Assembly: GCA_910577215.1 (NCBI GenBank)
Contig: CAJTMQ010000016.1
Coordinates: 1-30,044, forward strand
Source of the DNA: an uncultured Eubacterium sp.
GTDB taxonomy: Bacteria; Bacillota; Clostridia; Oscillospirales; Acutalibacteraceae
DNA length: 30,044 nucleotides
Direction: 5' to 3'
The notes below the pieces were generated by a model that was not told where the DNA came from, made no database searches, and worked only from the letters and a program-made list of their open reading frames with translations. The translations under genes were made by a program, and so were the position numbers. Of the stretch, positions 7,389 through 14,845 are shown piece after piece. Positions within the stretch are counted from its first letter, which is position 1, and the number at the start of each line of letters is the position of its first letter.

Positions 7389-7402
7389 AATGAGCCCTCC
7401 TA

Positions 7403-7693
7403 TTATTCGCCTTTAGCAACGATTAATGAACGGAGAACGCCATCTGTGATATTGATAACACGATCAATTTCAGCCGGGAAATTCTCATCTGATTCAAATT
7501 GAGCAACAATGTAATAACCCTCTGTTTCGTAGTTGATTGGATAAGCGAGCTTGCGCTTGCCCCATTCCTCAACTTCGCCAAGAGTGCCATTTGCCTTGAT
7601 TAAATCAGTGAACTTAACCTTAAGAGCCTCAACTGCTTCCTCGCCTTTAGAGAGAGAGAAAACTAATACGATTTCGTATTTATTTAATGCCAT
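7403..7693 (-). CDS. rpsF: 30S ribosomal protein S6
   Basis: S6 forms the S6:S18 heterodimer on 16S rRNA. The 96-residue protein begins MALNKYEIVLVFSL. The frame is open for 17 more codons upstream to 7744, but the ATG at 7693 has an ideal AAGGAGGTG site 7 bases away and the extension has no family match that I recognise. It is first in rpsF-ssb-rpsR. The leader of about 75 bases before the ATG can fold two short hairpins, but I cannot confirm an S6:S18-binding element. Confidence 0.96.
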   Translation of the reverse strand: MALNKYEIVLVFSLSKGEEAVEALKVKFTDLIKANGTLGEVEEWGKRKLAYPINYETEGYYIVAQFESDENFPAEIDRVINITDGVLRSLIVAKGE

Positions 7694-7774
7694 TCCTGTG
7701 CACCTCCTTCTGGACTTTTGGCCCGAAAACCCTGTTTCGAGCAAGGATTACCATCTTTTAAAGATAGCCTATGT

Positions 7775-7803
7775 ATTATAGCAGAGGAATTACGGCATGT
7801 CAA
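7775..7803 (-). promoter_or_regulatory. Perfect consensus sigma-A promoter for rpsF-ssb-rpsR
   Basis: On the minus strand TTGACA (7803-7798), a 17-base spacer and TATAAT (7780-7775) match consensus at all 12 positions, and the -10 is preceded by TGC. This is the strongest promoter by sequence in the window, fitting a ribosomal operon. Confidence 0.95.
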
Positions 7804-7856
7804 GCATAATTAATTTTATTCACTATTTACAGGAGATAATATCTTCCTCCCTGCGA

Positions 7857-8120
7857 TTATCCTATTAACTCTTCAATATAATTATTTAAAAAACTTTCAT
7901 AATCAACAGCACATTCATTTGTTTCATTTGCAAGCGACAAAAGAATATATAATAAATCATCCTGTGTAACACCCGGCATGTCTTCAGAATTTGCTACAAT
8001 CATCATTTCTATGATATGTTCTTTTAATGCCATAAATTTATCGGACGTTTGACACCAGAAGTGCCTTAATTTTTTATATTCCTTATATTCTTCCTCTGTA
8101 ATCATTATTTGCTTGGACAT
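7857..8120 (-). CDS. Hypothetical 87-residue acidic protein, divergent from a repressor
   Basis: I do not recognise a family. From the ATG at 8120 the protein has 87 residues, starts MSKQIMITEEEYKEYKKL, is acidic and looks largely helical, with one cysteine near residue 22 and another late. The frame extends 29 codons upstream to 8207, but the ATG at 8120 has a GGAGG site 6 bases away and the extension crosses the promoter. The promoter is embedded in the repeated sites that a divergent Xre-type regulator (8237-8461) would be expected to bind, so this gene is probably that regulator's target. It could be an antirepressor, a toxin/antitoxin partner or a phage-derived accessory protein; sequence alone does not decide. 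Confidence 0.75.
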   Translation of the reverse strand: MSKQIMITEEEYKEYKKLRHFWCQTSDKFMALKEHIIEMMIVANSEDMPGVTQDDLLYILLSLANETNECAVDYESFLNNYIEELIG

Positions 8121-8151
8121 TTTTAACCTCCACCTCATTATTTTCAATATT

Positions 8152-8180
8152 ATTATGCCACACTTCAGTGGTATTTGCAA
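8152..8180 (-). promoter_or_regulatory. Promoter of the 87-residue protein gene
   Basis: On the minus strand TTGCAA (8180-8175), 17 bases, then CATAAT (8157-8152). The spacer is occupied by one of the repeated operator-like sites. TTGCAA is its own reverse complement, so the same hexamer may serve a plus-strand promoter for the regulator (TGTTAT at 8199-8204, 18-base spacer); that second use is weaker. Confidence 0.65.
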
Positions 8181-8196
8181 CACTTTTGTGGCATTT
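8156..8196. promoter_or_regulatory. Operator-like direct repeats between divergent genes
   Basis: Two 16-base copies, ACACTTCAGTGGTATT at 8160-8175 and ACACTTTTGTGGCATT starting at 8180, agree at 13 of 16 positions and are spaced exactly 20 bases, about two helical turns. The ends also form an inverted repeat, TGCCACA (8156-8162) with TGTGGCA (8187-8193). This is what a dimeric Xre-type repressor would need to bind cooperatively over both promoters. Confidence 0.6.
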
Positions 8197-8236
8197 AGTG
8201 TTATCATAAAACCAACAAAATTTCGAGGTGCTTTTT

Positions 8237-8461
8237 ATGAAATATACACAGAGATTGGAAGATTTGAGAAAAGACAGAGATTTAACACAGGAACAATTAG
8301 CTTTTGCCCTTGGCTTAAAAAGAGAGCAATATAGAAGATATGAAACAGGAATAAATGAAATCAAGGCTGGTTTCATCATAAAAATCTGTGAATTCTACAA
8401 TATATCTGCAGACTATTTATTAGGCTTTACAAATGAAGCCAAACCATTGCCGAAAAAGTAA
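8237..8461 (+). CDS. Xre-family helix-turn-helix transcriptional regulator
   Basis: The 74-residue protein is almost entirely one phage-repressor-type HTH domain: RLEDLRKDRDLTQEQLAFAL forms the first helices, GLKREQYRRYETGINE the recognition region, and ICEFYNISADYLLGFT the closing helix and a common C-terminal signature of these regulators. It lacks the extra dimerisation domain of large repressors. The ATG at 8237 is preferred over an in-frame GTG at 8228, which overlaps the AGGTG ribosome site. It is divergent from the 87-residue protein gene, with repeated operator-like sites between, so it probably represses that gene and itself. Confidence 0.93.
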   Translation: MKYTQRLEDLRKDRDLTQEQLAFALGLKREQYRRYETGINEIKAGFIIKICEFYNISADYLLGFTNEAKPLPKK

Positions 8462-8473
8462 TAAAAAGAAAAT

Positions 8474-8498
8474 CGCCCTGCAGTTAATATGCACGGCG
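8474..8498. terminator. Weak hairpin between convergent repressor and zinc-ribbon genes
   Basis: CGCCCTGCA (8474-8482) can pair with TGCACGGCG (8490-8498) with one mismatch. There is no clean T tract, so termination strength is doubtful. Confidence 0.35.
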
Positions 8499-8518
8499 GT
8501 AAGTTTATAAATAAGTAT

Positions 8519-9097
8519 TTATTGAGCATTATTCATATTCATAGGTGCTTCATAACCCTCTAATAAGAATCGGTTATACTCCTTACCTAATTTATTAAAT
8601 GCCGAAACAGCTGAGAAGGCAGCAATAATCCACCACCAGCCTGCTACAGTTCCTGTAGATACAGCTGTAAAAACAACCTCTAAAATACTTACAACCAATA
8701 AAACAATTGCACATGCCTTACTCTTACCAAGGTGCATACCGAGTGCAAGACCAAGCAGTATTGCAACATCTATAAGTGAAAAATACCAATATTCGTTTGT
8801 TAAAAAGCTAAACACAATTGTTACTGCACTACAAAAATAACAGAGTATAGCAGCAGAGTTAATCTGCTTCTTTAAAGCTGCAGGAGCATATTTTTCAATA
8901 AATTCCTTTTTGCTTACAGATTTTCTGTCAACAGGAGGCTGTGAAACAGAAGGATTACCTGCAAATGGTGCCGCCTGAGGTGCTGCTTCATAATTATTGC
9001 CGAATTCCGGCTGTGCCTGTGTGGTTACTGCTGATCCGCAGAACTGACAGCTTGTGCTTTCATCAGTGATTTCTTTTCCGCAATTTGGACAAATCAT
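8519..9097 (-). CDS. Zinc-ribbon multi-pass membrane protein, unknown function
   Basis: The 192-residue protein opens with a zinc ribbon, ICPNCGKEI...CQFCG (C3, C6, C17, C20), followed by a proline/alanine/glutamine-rich linker to about residue 55, a basic helix (about 58-78), and four hydrophobic segments at about 81-99, 105-122, 127-145 and 151-166. Proteins with an N-terminal zinc ribbon and a small membrane domain are common in gut Clostridia and their function is not known to me. The cytoplasmic ribbon could mediate protein or nucleic acid contacts. It has a strong AAAGGAGA ribosome site and its own promoter overlapping the end of leuB. Confidence 0.85.
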   Translation of the reverse strand: MICPNCGKEITDESTSCQFCGSAVTTQAQPEFGNNYEAAPQAAPFAGNPSVSQPPVDRKSVSKKEFIEKYAPAALKKQINSAAILCYFCSAVTIVFSFLTNEYWYFSLIDVAILLGLALGMHLGKSKACAIVLLVVSILEVVFTAVSTGTVAGWWWIIAAFSAVSAFNKLGKEYNRFLLEGYEAPMNMNNAQ

Positions 9098-9130
9098 TTT
9101 TCATTCTCCTTTAAATAAATATTTTTTATA

Positions 9131-9159
9131 ATTATAACATTATAATAATGAAACTACAA
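9131..9159 (-). promoter_or_regulatory. Promoter of the zinc-ribbon protein gene
   Basis: TTGTAG (9159-9154 on the minus strand), 17 bases, perfect TATAAT (9136-9131) with TG one base before it. The -35 lies inside the last codons of leuB. No leuB terminator is visible, so some read-through from leu transcription is possible. Confidence 0.75.
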
Positions 9160-10210
9160 GATCACCCATCTGAGATGTAGTTACTTTTTCAAAGCCATCC
9201 TCATAAATATCAGGTGTTCTTGCCTTGGTAAGTGCAGTATCAACTGCCTTTTCAATTGCATCTGCCGCCTCTGCTTCACCGAAACTATAACGCAGCATCA
9301 TTGCACCCGAAAGGATTGTTGCAAGTGGGTTTGCTTTCTGCTGACCTGCAATATCAGGGGCAGAGCCGTGAATTGGTTCATACAAGCCGAAGGTTCCCTC
9401 TGCAAGAGATGCAGATGCAAGCATGCCGATTGAACCGCTTATCATAGATGCTTCATCAGATAAAATATCACCAAAGATATTTGAGGTTACGATTGTATCA
9501 AACTGACCCGGATTGCGGACCAGCTGCATTGCACAGTTATCAACATACATATAAGAAACCTCAACCTCAGGGTAATCTGCCTTAACCTCTTCCATAACCT
9601 TGCGCCAGAGTCTGGATGAATCAAGTACATTTGCTTTATCAACACAGGTAAGTTTCTTTCCGCGCTTCATTGCATATTCAAAACCTGCTTTAACAATTCT
9701 TTTTATCTCAGGTACTGTGTAACGCTCTGTATCATATGCGCCGACAACACCGTCCTTTTCATAAGTGCCTCTGTCACCAAAATAAATTCCGCCTGTAAGC
9801 TCACGTACAATCAGAATATCAAGACCGTTGCCGATAATTTCTTCTTTAATAGGTGATGCACTTTTAAGCGGTGCAAAAATCTTTGCAGGGCGAAGATTTG
9901 CAAAAAGTCCGAGTGCTTCTCGGATTGCAAGCAAGCCTTTTTCAGGGCGGTTATTACCGGGCTGGCTATCCCACTTAGGACCGCCTACCGCACCAAGAAG
10001 CACTGCATCCGATGCCTTGCAGGCATCCTCTGTTGCCTTCGGAAACGGAACACCGGTTTCATCAATGGCACATCCGCCGAGAAGCTGATAATCATAATCA
10101 AGCTTAAAACCGAATTTATCACCGGCAGCATCAAGTACTTTGATACATTCATCCACTATTTCAGGACCGATACCGTCACCCTTTAAAACTGTAATCTTAT
10201 AATTATTCAT
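9140..10210 (-). CDS. leuB: 3-isopropylmalate dehydrogenase
   Basis: LeuB oxidises and decarboxylates 3-isopropylmalate with NAD to give 2-ketoisocaproate, the last committed step before leucine transamination. The 356-residue protein has GDGIGPEI near the N-terminus, RELTGGIYFG (substrate-binding arginine), the conserved YTVPEIKRIVKAGFEYA helix, DKANVLDSSRLWR and the metal/NAD site VTSNIFGDILSDEASM. The ATG at 10210 is chosen over an in-frame GTG at 10216, which sits only about 4 bases from the GGAGG site. It follows leuA by 43 bases and should be under the same T-box. Confidence 0.97.
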   Translation of the reverse strand: MNNYKITVLKGDGIGPEIVDECIKVLDAAGDKFGFKLDYDYQLLGGCAIDETGVPFPKATEDACKASDAVLLGAVGGPKWDSQPGNNRPEKGLLAIREALGLFANLRPAKIFAPLKSASPIKEEIIGNGLDILIVRELTGGIYFGDRGTYEKDGVVGAYDTERYTVPEIKRIVKAGFEYAMKRGKKLTCVDKANVLDSSRLWRKVMEEVKADYPEVEVSYMYVDNCAMQLVRNPGQFDTIVTSNIFGDILSDEASMISGSIGMLASASLAEGTFGLYEPIHGSAPDIAGQQKANPLATILSGAMMLRYSFGEAEAADAIEKAVDTALTKARTPDIYEDGFEKVTTSQMGDLVVSLL

Positions 10211-10253
10211 ATGCACGTTCCTCCGTTATTATTGCTCATCAAAATTCAGAACC

Positions 10254-11987
10254 TTATTTTTCAAAAATACCCGGCATTGTATCATCGCGAACACAATCCG
10301 CCTGATCTCTGTTTACCGCACAGATAATACCTTTTAATGAAGCATAACCGATATTATGTGAAACACCTATACCGAAAATATCCTTACCCTGCGGATTTTT
10401 AAGATGAATATAGGAAATAGCCTTTGAATCAGAGCCAACTGCAATTGCATGCTCACTGTAATCAACAAACTGATAGCCTGTGATACCTACCTGACCGATT
10501 GCATTAAAGAAAGCATCAATAGGTCCGCTTCCCATACCTTCTATTTTAACAAGGCTGCCATCCTTAACCTTAATTGTTCCCTCAAAATGAACACGGGTAA
10601 GGTATTCATTCTCTTCCTTTTCCTCATAGGTTTTATGATTAATAATTCTGTAAGGGCCGACAACATTTCTGTATTCCTTCTGGAATAAATCAAAAACCTC
10701 TGCGCTCAAAAGCTCCTTGCCCTTTTCATCGCACGCATGCTTAACCACTGCACCGAATTCAGTGTGCATAGCCTTGGGCATTTTGATACCGTATTCCGTT
10801 GAAAGTATAAAGGCTGCTCCGCCCTTTCCGCTCTGTGAATTTATGCGGATAACAGGCTCATATTCTCTGCCCACATCGGCAGGGTCTATCGGAAGATACG
10901 GAACCTCCCAATAATCGGAATCTGTTTCTGCCATATAGATTTTACCCTTATTGATGGCATCCTGATGTGAGCCTGAAAATGCAGTGAACACAAGTTCGCC
11001 TGCATACGGCTGACGAGGCGGCACCTTCATTTTTGTTGTACGTTCATATACCTCTTTAATTGTGTTAATATCGTGGAAATCAAGTTCAGGATCAACGCCC
11101 TGCGTCCACATATTCATAGCAAGCGTAACCATATCAACATTGCCCGTACGCTCTCCGTTTCCGAAAAGTGTACCTTCAACACGGTCTGCACCTGCCATAA
11201 GAGCAAGCTCAGCGGCTGCAACACCCTCACCCCTGTCATTATGCGGATGAAGCGAAATAATTGCACAATCTCTGTTCTTCATATGGCGGCAGAAATATTC
11301 AATCTGGTCTGCATAGCCATTTGGTGTTGAGCATTCAACAGTTGACGGAAGATTAAGGATAATCGGGTTTTTAGGTGTTGGCTGCATAACCTCCATAACC
11401 TTTTCACAGATTTCAATTGCATTATCAATTTCCGTGCCCGTAAAGGATTCAGGAGAATACTCATAGCGGATATTCATATCAGGATTTTCCGAAAGCTGCT
11501 TATCCGTAAGCTCCTTAATGAGCTTTGCACCTTTAACAGCAATATCAATAACACCCTGCATATCTGTTTTGAAAACAACCTTACGCTGAAGAGTTGATGT
11601 TGAATTATAAAAATGCACAATAACATTTTTCGCGCCCCTGATTGCCTCAAAGGTTTTCTTAATGAGGTGTTCACGTGCCTGTACAAGCACCTGAATGGTT
11701 ACATCATCAGGAATATAATTACCGTCTATAAGCGTTCTTAAAATCTCATATTCTGTTTCCGAAGCGGACGGAAAGCCGACCTCTATCTCCTTAACACCTA
11801 TTTTAACAAGCGTATTGAAGAGCTCCAGTTTTTCCTGAAGATTCATTGGATCAACAAGTGCCTGATTACCGTCTCTCATATCAACGGAGCACCATACAGG
11901 TGCCTTTGTTATTGCCTTATCAGGCCACGTTCTGTCCGGAATGTTGATGGGTTTAAACGGGATATACTTTTTGTAACCGTCTAACAT
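10254..11987 (-). CDS. leuA: 2-isopropylmalate synthase, long (LeuA type 2) form
   Basis: LeuA condenses acetyl-CoA with 2-ketoisovalerate, the first committed step of leucine synthesis and the usual target of leucine feedback. At 577 residues with the start MLDGYKKYIPFKPINIPDRTWP it belongs to the long LeuA2 type known from actinobacteria and some Clostridia, not the roughly 510-residue type 1. The catalytic barrel shows SVDMRDGNQAL (R38, D39) and the metal-binding HPHNDRGEG; the C-terminal regulatory domain occupies about the last 130 residues. An AAAGGAGA site precedes the ATG. A T-box leader with terminator precedes the gene, and leuB follows. leuC and leuD are not in the window. Confidence 0.96.
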   Translation of the reverse strand: MLDGYKKYIPFKPINIPDRTWPDKAITKAPVWCSVDMRDGNQALVDPMNLQEKLELFNTLVKIGVKEIEVGFPSASETEYEILRTLIDGNYIPDDVTIQVLVQAREHLIKKTFEAIRGAKNVIVHFYNSTSTLQRKVVFKTDMQGVIDIAVKGAKLIKELTDKQLSENPDMNIRYEYSPESFTGTEIDNAIEICEKVMEVMQPTPKNPIILNLPSTVECSTPNGYADQIEYFCRHMKNRDCAIISLHPHNDRGEGVAAAELALMAGADRVEGTLFGNGERTGNVDMVTLAMNMWTQGVDPELDFHDINTIKEVYERTTKMKVPPRQPYAGELVFTAFSGSHQDAINKGKIYMAETDSDYWEVPYLPIDPADVGREYEPVIRINSQSGKGGAAFILSTEYGIKMPKAMHTEFGAVVKHACDEKGKELLSAEVFDLFQKEYRNVVGPYRIINHKTYEEKEENEYLTRVHFEGTIKVKDGSLVKIEGMGSGPIDAFFNAIGQVGITGYQFVDYSEHAIAVGSDSKAISYIHLKNPQGKDIFGIGVSHNIGYASLKGIICAVNRDQADCVRDDTMPGIFEK

Positions 11988-12015
11988 AATAAATTTCTCC
12001 TTTCAATTTGGGGAG

Positions 12016-12302
12016 CATAAAAATACACCCCTATGTAATATAGGGGTGTAGAATTCTACACGGTACCACCCTATTTCAGCAGAATAAAAATTCCGCCCTT
12101 TAGCATCATACAATGCCTTAACCTTTAACGCAGTTACACGTCTGCCCCTATTATCGAAAATCCGAATTTTCAGAACAGCAACTCCACAGAGAGCTATGCA
12201 TTATAATCTTAGTATCGGCTTCCACCTGCCGCCGACTCTCTGCAACTTAAAATCATAATCTTTTTCTGCTTCATAGTTTTTTATGGGTACTATTAAATTA
12301 GT
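12016..12302 (-). ncRNA. T-box leader controlling leuA-leuB
   Basis: The minus strand carries the T-box signature AGGGTGGTACCGTG (12072-12059) directly before a strong terminator, and the upstream AGAGAG, GGTG and TGGAGTTGC elements typical of Stem I. Uncharged tRNA is known to pair with the specifier codon and with the T-box bulge to favour the antiterminator. The likely specifier is CTC at 12193-12191, because it stands directly before TCTGTGGAG, where specifiers usually lie; CTC is a leucine codon, matching the genes. The specifier call is inference, as I could not draw Stem I with certainty: an alternative 12-bp helix (ATTATGATTTTA with TAAGATTATAAT) is also possible. Confidence 0.9.
12017..12050 (-). 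terminator. T-box regulated terminator
   Basis: An 11-bp perfect stem (12024-12034 with 12040-12050) with a 5-base loop is followed on the minus strand by ATTTTTATG. Part of its 5' arm lies just after the T-box signature, as required for competition with the antiterminator. Confidence 0.9.
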
Positions 12303-12308
12303 ATATTC

Positions 12309-12337
12309 ATTATATCCGTTTAGATTAAAATTGTCAA
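12309..12337 (-). promoter_or_regulatory. Perfect consensus promoter of the leu T-box operon
   Basis: TTGACA (12337-12332), 17 bases, TATAAT (12314-12309) on the minus strand. A constitutive strong promoter fits control by transcription attenuation. Confidence 0.93.
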
Positions 12338-12357
12338 GTAAAAAAGCAAAACTAAAA

Positions 12358-12392
12358 AACCTGCCCTTCGGTAACAAACCGAAAAGCAGGTT
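12358..12392 (-). terminator. Terminator of the phosphoribosyltransferase-like gene
   Basis: AACCTGC arms (12358-12364 and 12386-12392) enclose a second paired block (TTCGGT with ACCGAA) and a small loop; the minus strand continues TTTTAGTTTT. It separates this gene from the leu promoter. Confidence 0.85.
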
Positions 12393-12415
12393 AACCCCTT
12401 TTGAATTAATGTAAA

Positions 12416-13057
12416 TTACAGCTTTGAATATCCATAACCGTTTGCAAGAGCATCAACGGGCATACCCTGCCTGCACAGCGGGCAGTTACGAACATCATAT
12501 GCCTCATAGTTTGGCAAATCATCTTCATCAAAAATGCAATTCACTTCTATACCGTTTATATACTTTGTTGCACTGAAGGCTGCCGAAATACCAACAACCG
12601 TTCCGCCGTAATATCCAACACTTTCAATTGCTCTTTCAATTGTTTTACCGCTGGTTATACAGGACATAAGAACAACCACTCTTTGATTTTTAATCATTCT
12701 CTGAAGATTATCACGGAAAATGATATTACCCTGTGCATCATATTCTGCACCGAGAACATAAACATTGGGATTGGGGTTTGGCGACATCATTGACGGTCTT
12801 GCCAGCTCATGCGCAAGATATGCACCGAGTGTCTGCGTTTCATAAAGGCAAAGAACTGTATCAACCTCAATACCTCTTGTTGTATAATATTCGGCCAGAA
12901 GCATTGCCGTATCTGTGGAAACAATGTGATTATGCTTTATATCAGATGTACCTACATAATGATTGATATGCGCATTGGCCGTTACAAAGTGACCGTGAGT
13001 TACGCGAATAAAAACTCTTTCATCTCTTGGTGAAGTAATTTTAATTGGATTATCCAT
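12416..13057 (-). CDS. Orotate phosphoribosyltransferase-like protein with altered PRPP loop
   Basis: The 213-residue protein has a phosphoribosyltransferase fold: a segment VVVLMSCITSGKTIERAIE (about 127-145) occupies the place of the PRPP-binding loop, followed by GGTVVGISAAF, and the C-terminus has CPLCRQGMPV, resembling the CPLC-x-x-G-x-P ending of many long OPRTs. The usual acidic pair of the PRPP loop (consensus hydrophobics-DD-hydrophobic-TTG) is replaced here by M-S, so ordinary catalysis is uncertain. I therefore do not call it pyrE. Start: the ATG at 13081 lies inside the -10 box, so the ATG at 13057 with an AAAGGA site is the start. It has its own promoter and terminator, between glycolysis and leu genes. 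Confidence 0.8.
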   Translation of the reverse strand: MDNPIKITSPRDERVFIRVTHGHFVTANAHINHYVGTSDIKHNHIVSTDTAMLLAEYYTTRGIEVDTVLCLYETQTLGAYLAHELARPSMMSPNPNPNVYVLGAEYDAQGNIIFRDNLQRMIKNQRVVVLMSCITSGKTIERAIESVGYYGGTVVGISAAFSATKYINGIEVNCIFDEDDLPNYEAYDVRNCPLCRQGMPVDALANGYGYSKL

Positions 13058-13079
13058 ACTAATCAGTCCTTTTCTTTTC

Positions 13080-13108
13080 ATTTTACATCAAACTGTATTT
13101 CTTTTCAA
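13080..13108 (-). promoter_or_regulatory. Promoter of the phosphoribosyltransferase-like gene
   Basis: TTGAAA (13108-13103), 17 bases, TAAAAT (13085-13080) on the minus strand. Transcription would start about 15 bases before the ATG at 13057, which rules out the upstream in-frame ATG at 13081. Confidence 0.75.
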
Positions 13109-13221
13109 CATTTCACTATGTAGAAAAGTTTGTGCTCATTTTAGCAATTTTAAACAAATAGTTAATTGATAGGAATCGGCACAGTCCGAAAGCTTATTGC
13201 TTTAACCTTGATCACAAATAA

Positions 13222-13247
13222 AAAAGCCCGGCAGGGCCGAGCCTTTT
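13222..13247 (-). terminator. Terminator of the pgk-tpiA-gpmI operon
   Basis: An 11-bp GC-rich stem with two G-T pairs around a CCT loop, followed on the minus strand by a T run (CTTTTTTAT), 10 bases after the gpmI stop. Confidence 0.88.
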
Positions 13248-13257
13248 AATAGAATAT

Positions 13258-14784
13258 TTATTTAATAATGCTTTTACCGGACATTTCCTTCGGCTGCTCA
13301 AGTCCCATAACCTTAAGCATTGTCGGAGCAATATCGCAAAGTCTGCCGCCCTCGCGAACAGCACACGGATAATTAACAACAATAAACGGAACAGGATTTG
13401 TTGTGTGAGCAGTAAACGGCTCGCCGTTTTCATCCAGCATTTTATCTGCATTGCCGTGATCGGCAGTTACAAACAAAACACCGTCCATATCCCTAACTGC
13501 TTCAACAAGTGAGCCAACGCAGGTATCAACTGTTTCAACAGCCTTAACTGCTGCCGGAATAATGCCTGTATGACCAACCATATCACAGTTAGCAAAGTTA
13601 ACAATAACAACATCATACTTACCGCTGCGAACCGCTTCATTGAGCTTTTCCGAAACCTCGGAAGCACTCATTTCAGGCATTAAATCAAAGGTTGAAATTT
13701 TAGGTGAATCAACAAGGATTCTGTCCTCACCCTCATACTGTTTTTCCTCGCCGCCGTTGAAAAAGAAGGTGACGTGAGCATACTTCTGCGTTTCAGCAAT
13801 ACGTAGCTGGGTTTTGCCCTGTGAAGAGAGGTATTCGCCAAGTGTGTTGGTAAGTGCTTCCGGACCGAAAGCAACATCAACATTCGGCATTTCAGCATCA
13901 TACTGAGTCATACATACATAATAAAGATTGAAGAAGCCGTTTCTTCTCTCAAAGCCCTTGAACTCAGGATCAACAAAGGTTCTTGTAATCTCTCTTGCAC
14001 GGTCAGGGCGGAAATTGAAGAAGATAACACTGTCATTTTCCTTAACTCTGCCGTCATTTCCGATAACGGTCGGAAGCACAAATTCATCTGTTAAGTGCTT
14101 GCCGTCCTCATCAATTGTTTCATAGGATGCCTTAACCGCATCAACGGCACTTTCTGCCTGAATGCCCTCACCGTAAACGATAGCGGCATACGCTTTTTCA
14201 ACTCTGTCCCAGATATTATCACGGTCCATTGCATAAAACCTGCCCATAACAGATGCAATTTTACCAACACCAATTTCCTTCATTTTATCTTCAAGCTCAG
14301 CAAGATATTCAACTGCTGAGGACGGAGGGACATCACGTCCGTCAAGAAGGGCGTGAACAAAAACATTTTGAACTCCGCTTTTCTTTGCCATTTCAAGCAG
14401 ACCGTAAAGGTGTTCTGTATGGCTGTGAACACCGCCGGGCGAAACAAGACCGATAAGGTGAAGTGCCTTGTCCTTTGCATTTTCCATTGCTTTGCAGAGA
14501 GCAGGATTCTCATAAGCCTCTCCATCTGCAAAAGCCTTTGTGATGCGGGTTAACGGCTGATAAACAACTCTGCCTGCGCCCATATTTGTGTGTCCAACCT
14601 CGCTGTTGCCCATCTGTCCGTCCGGCAAGCCAACATCCATACCGGACGCACCGATATAGGTCATAGGGCATTCTGCCATAAGCTTATCAAGGTTAGGCGT
14701 TTCAGCCATGGAAATGGCATTGCCGTAATCGGAATCATTTTTACCGAAGCCATCCATTATACATAAAACTACAGGTTTTTTCAT
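13258..14784 (-). CDS. gpmI: 2,3-bisphosphoglycerate-independent phosphoglycerate mutase
   Basis: GpmI interconverts 3- and 2-phosphoglycerate using two manganese ions and a phosphoserine intermediate. The 508-residue protein is of family length. It has the N-terminal metal site IMDGFG (D11), the catalytic serine in MGNSEVGHTNMGAGR (S61), HSHTEHLYGLL, RFYAMDRD and the C-terminal metal sites VNFANCDMVGHTG and TADHGNAD. The frame is open 14 codons upstream to 14826, but the ATG at 14784 has a GGAGGAAAG site 6 bases away and gives the family's normal N-terminus. It is third in pgk-tpiA-gpmI and ends at a strong terminator. Confidence 0.97.
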   Translation of the reverse strand: MKKPVVLCIMDGFGKNDSDYGNAISMAETPNLDKLMAECPMTYIGASGMDVGLPDGQMGNSEVGHTNMGAGRVVYQPLTRITKAFADGEAYENPALCKAMENAKDKALHLIGLVSPGGVHSHTEHLYGLLEMAKKSGVQNVFVHALLDGRDVPPSSAVEYLAELEDKMKEIGVGKIASVMGRFYAMDRDNIWDRVEKAYAAIVYGEGIQAESAVDAVKASYETIDEDGKHLTDEFVLPTVIGNDGRVKENDSVIFFNFRPDRAREITRTFVDPEFKGFERRNGFFNLYYVCMTQYDAEMPNVDVAFGPEALTNTLGEYLSSQGKTQLRIAETQKYAHVTFFFNGGEEKQYEGEDRILVDSPKISTFDLMPEMSASEVSEKLNEAVRSGKYDVVIVNFANCDMVGHTGIIPAAVKAVETVDTCVGSLVEAVRDMDGVLFVTADHGNADKMLDENGEPFTAHTTNPVPFIVVNYPCAVREGGRLCDIAPTMLKVMGLEQPKEMSGKSIIK

Positions 14785-14809
14785 TTGTATCTTTCCTCCA
14801 AAACAAAGC

Positions 14810-14830
14810 CCTCCTGCAAACAGCAAGAGG
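14810..14830 (-). terminator. Intercistronic hairpin between tpiA and gpmI
   Basis: An 8-bp stem (14810-14817 with 14823-14830, one G-T pair) with a 5-base loop lies between the genes; the minus strand continues GCTTTGTTTTG. It may partly terminate transcription or stabilise the upstream message end, lowering gpmI relative to tpiA. Confidence 0.5.
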
Positions 14831-14845
14831 ACTGTTTAATATAAT

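Noticed and set aside
7694..7768. S6:S18-binding regulatory RNA in the rpsF leader
   Set aside because: The leader can form small hairpins, but I could not identify the conserved CCG-containing element I associate with that motif, so I do not call it. A covariance search would decide.
4001..8076. A shared 16-base word, GTGCCTTAATTTTTTA, at 4001 and 8061
   Set aside because: One copy is a terminator arm and the other is inside the 87-residue protein gene; with this base composition a single match of this length in 30 kb is not surprising.
7745..8518. Prophage or integrated element around the Xre regulator
   Set aside because: No integrase, attachment-site repeats, tRNA or further phage genes flank the two small genes, so I report only a possible domesticated switch.
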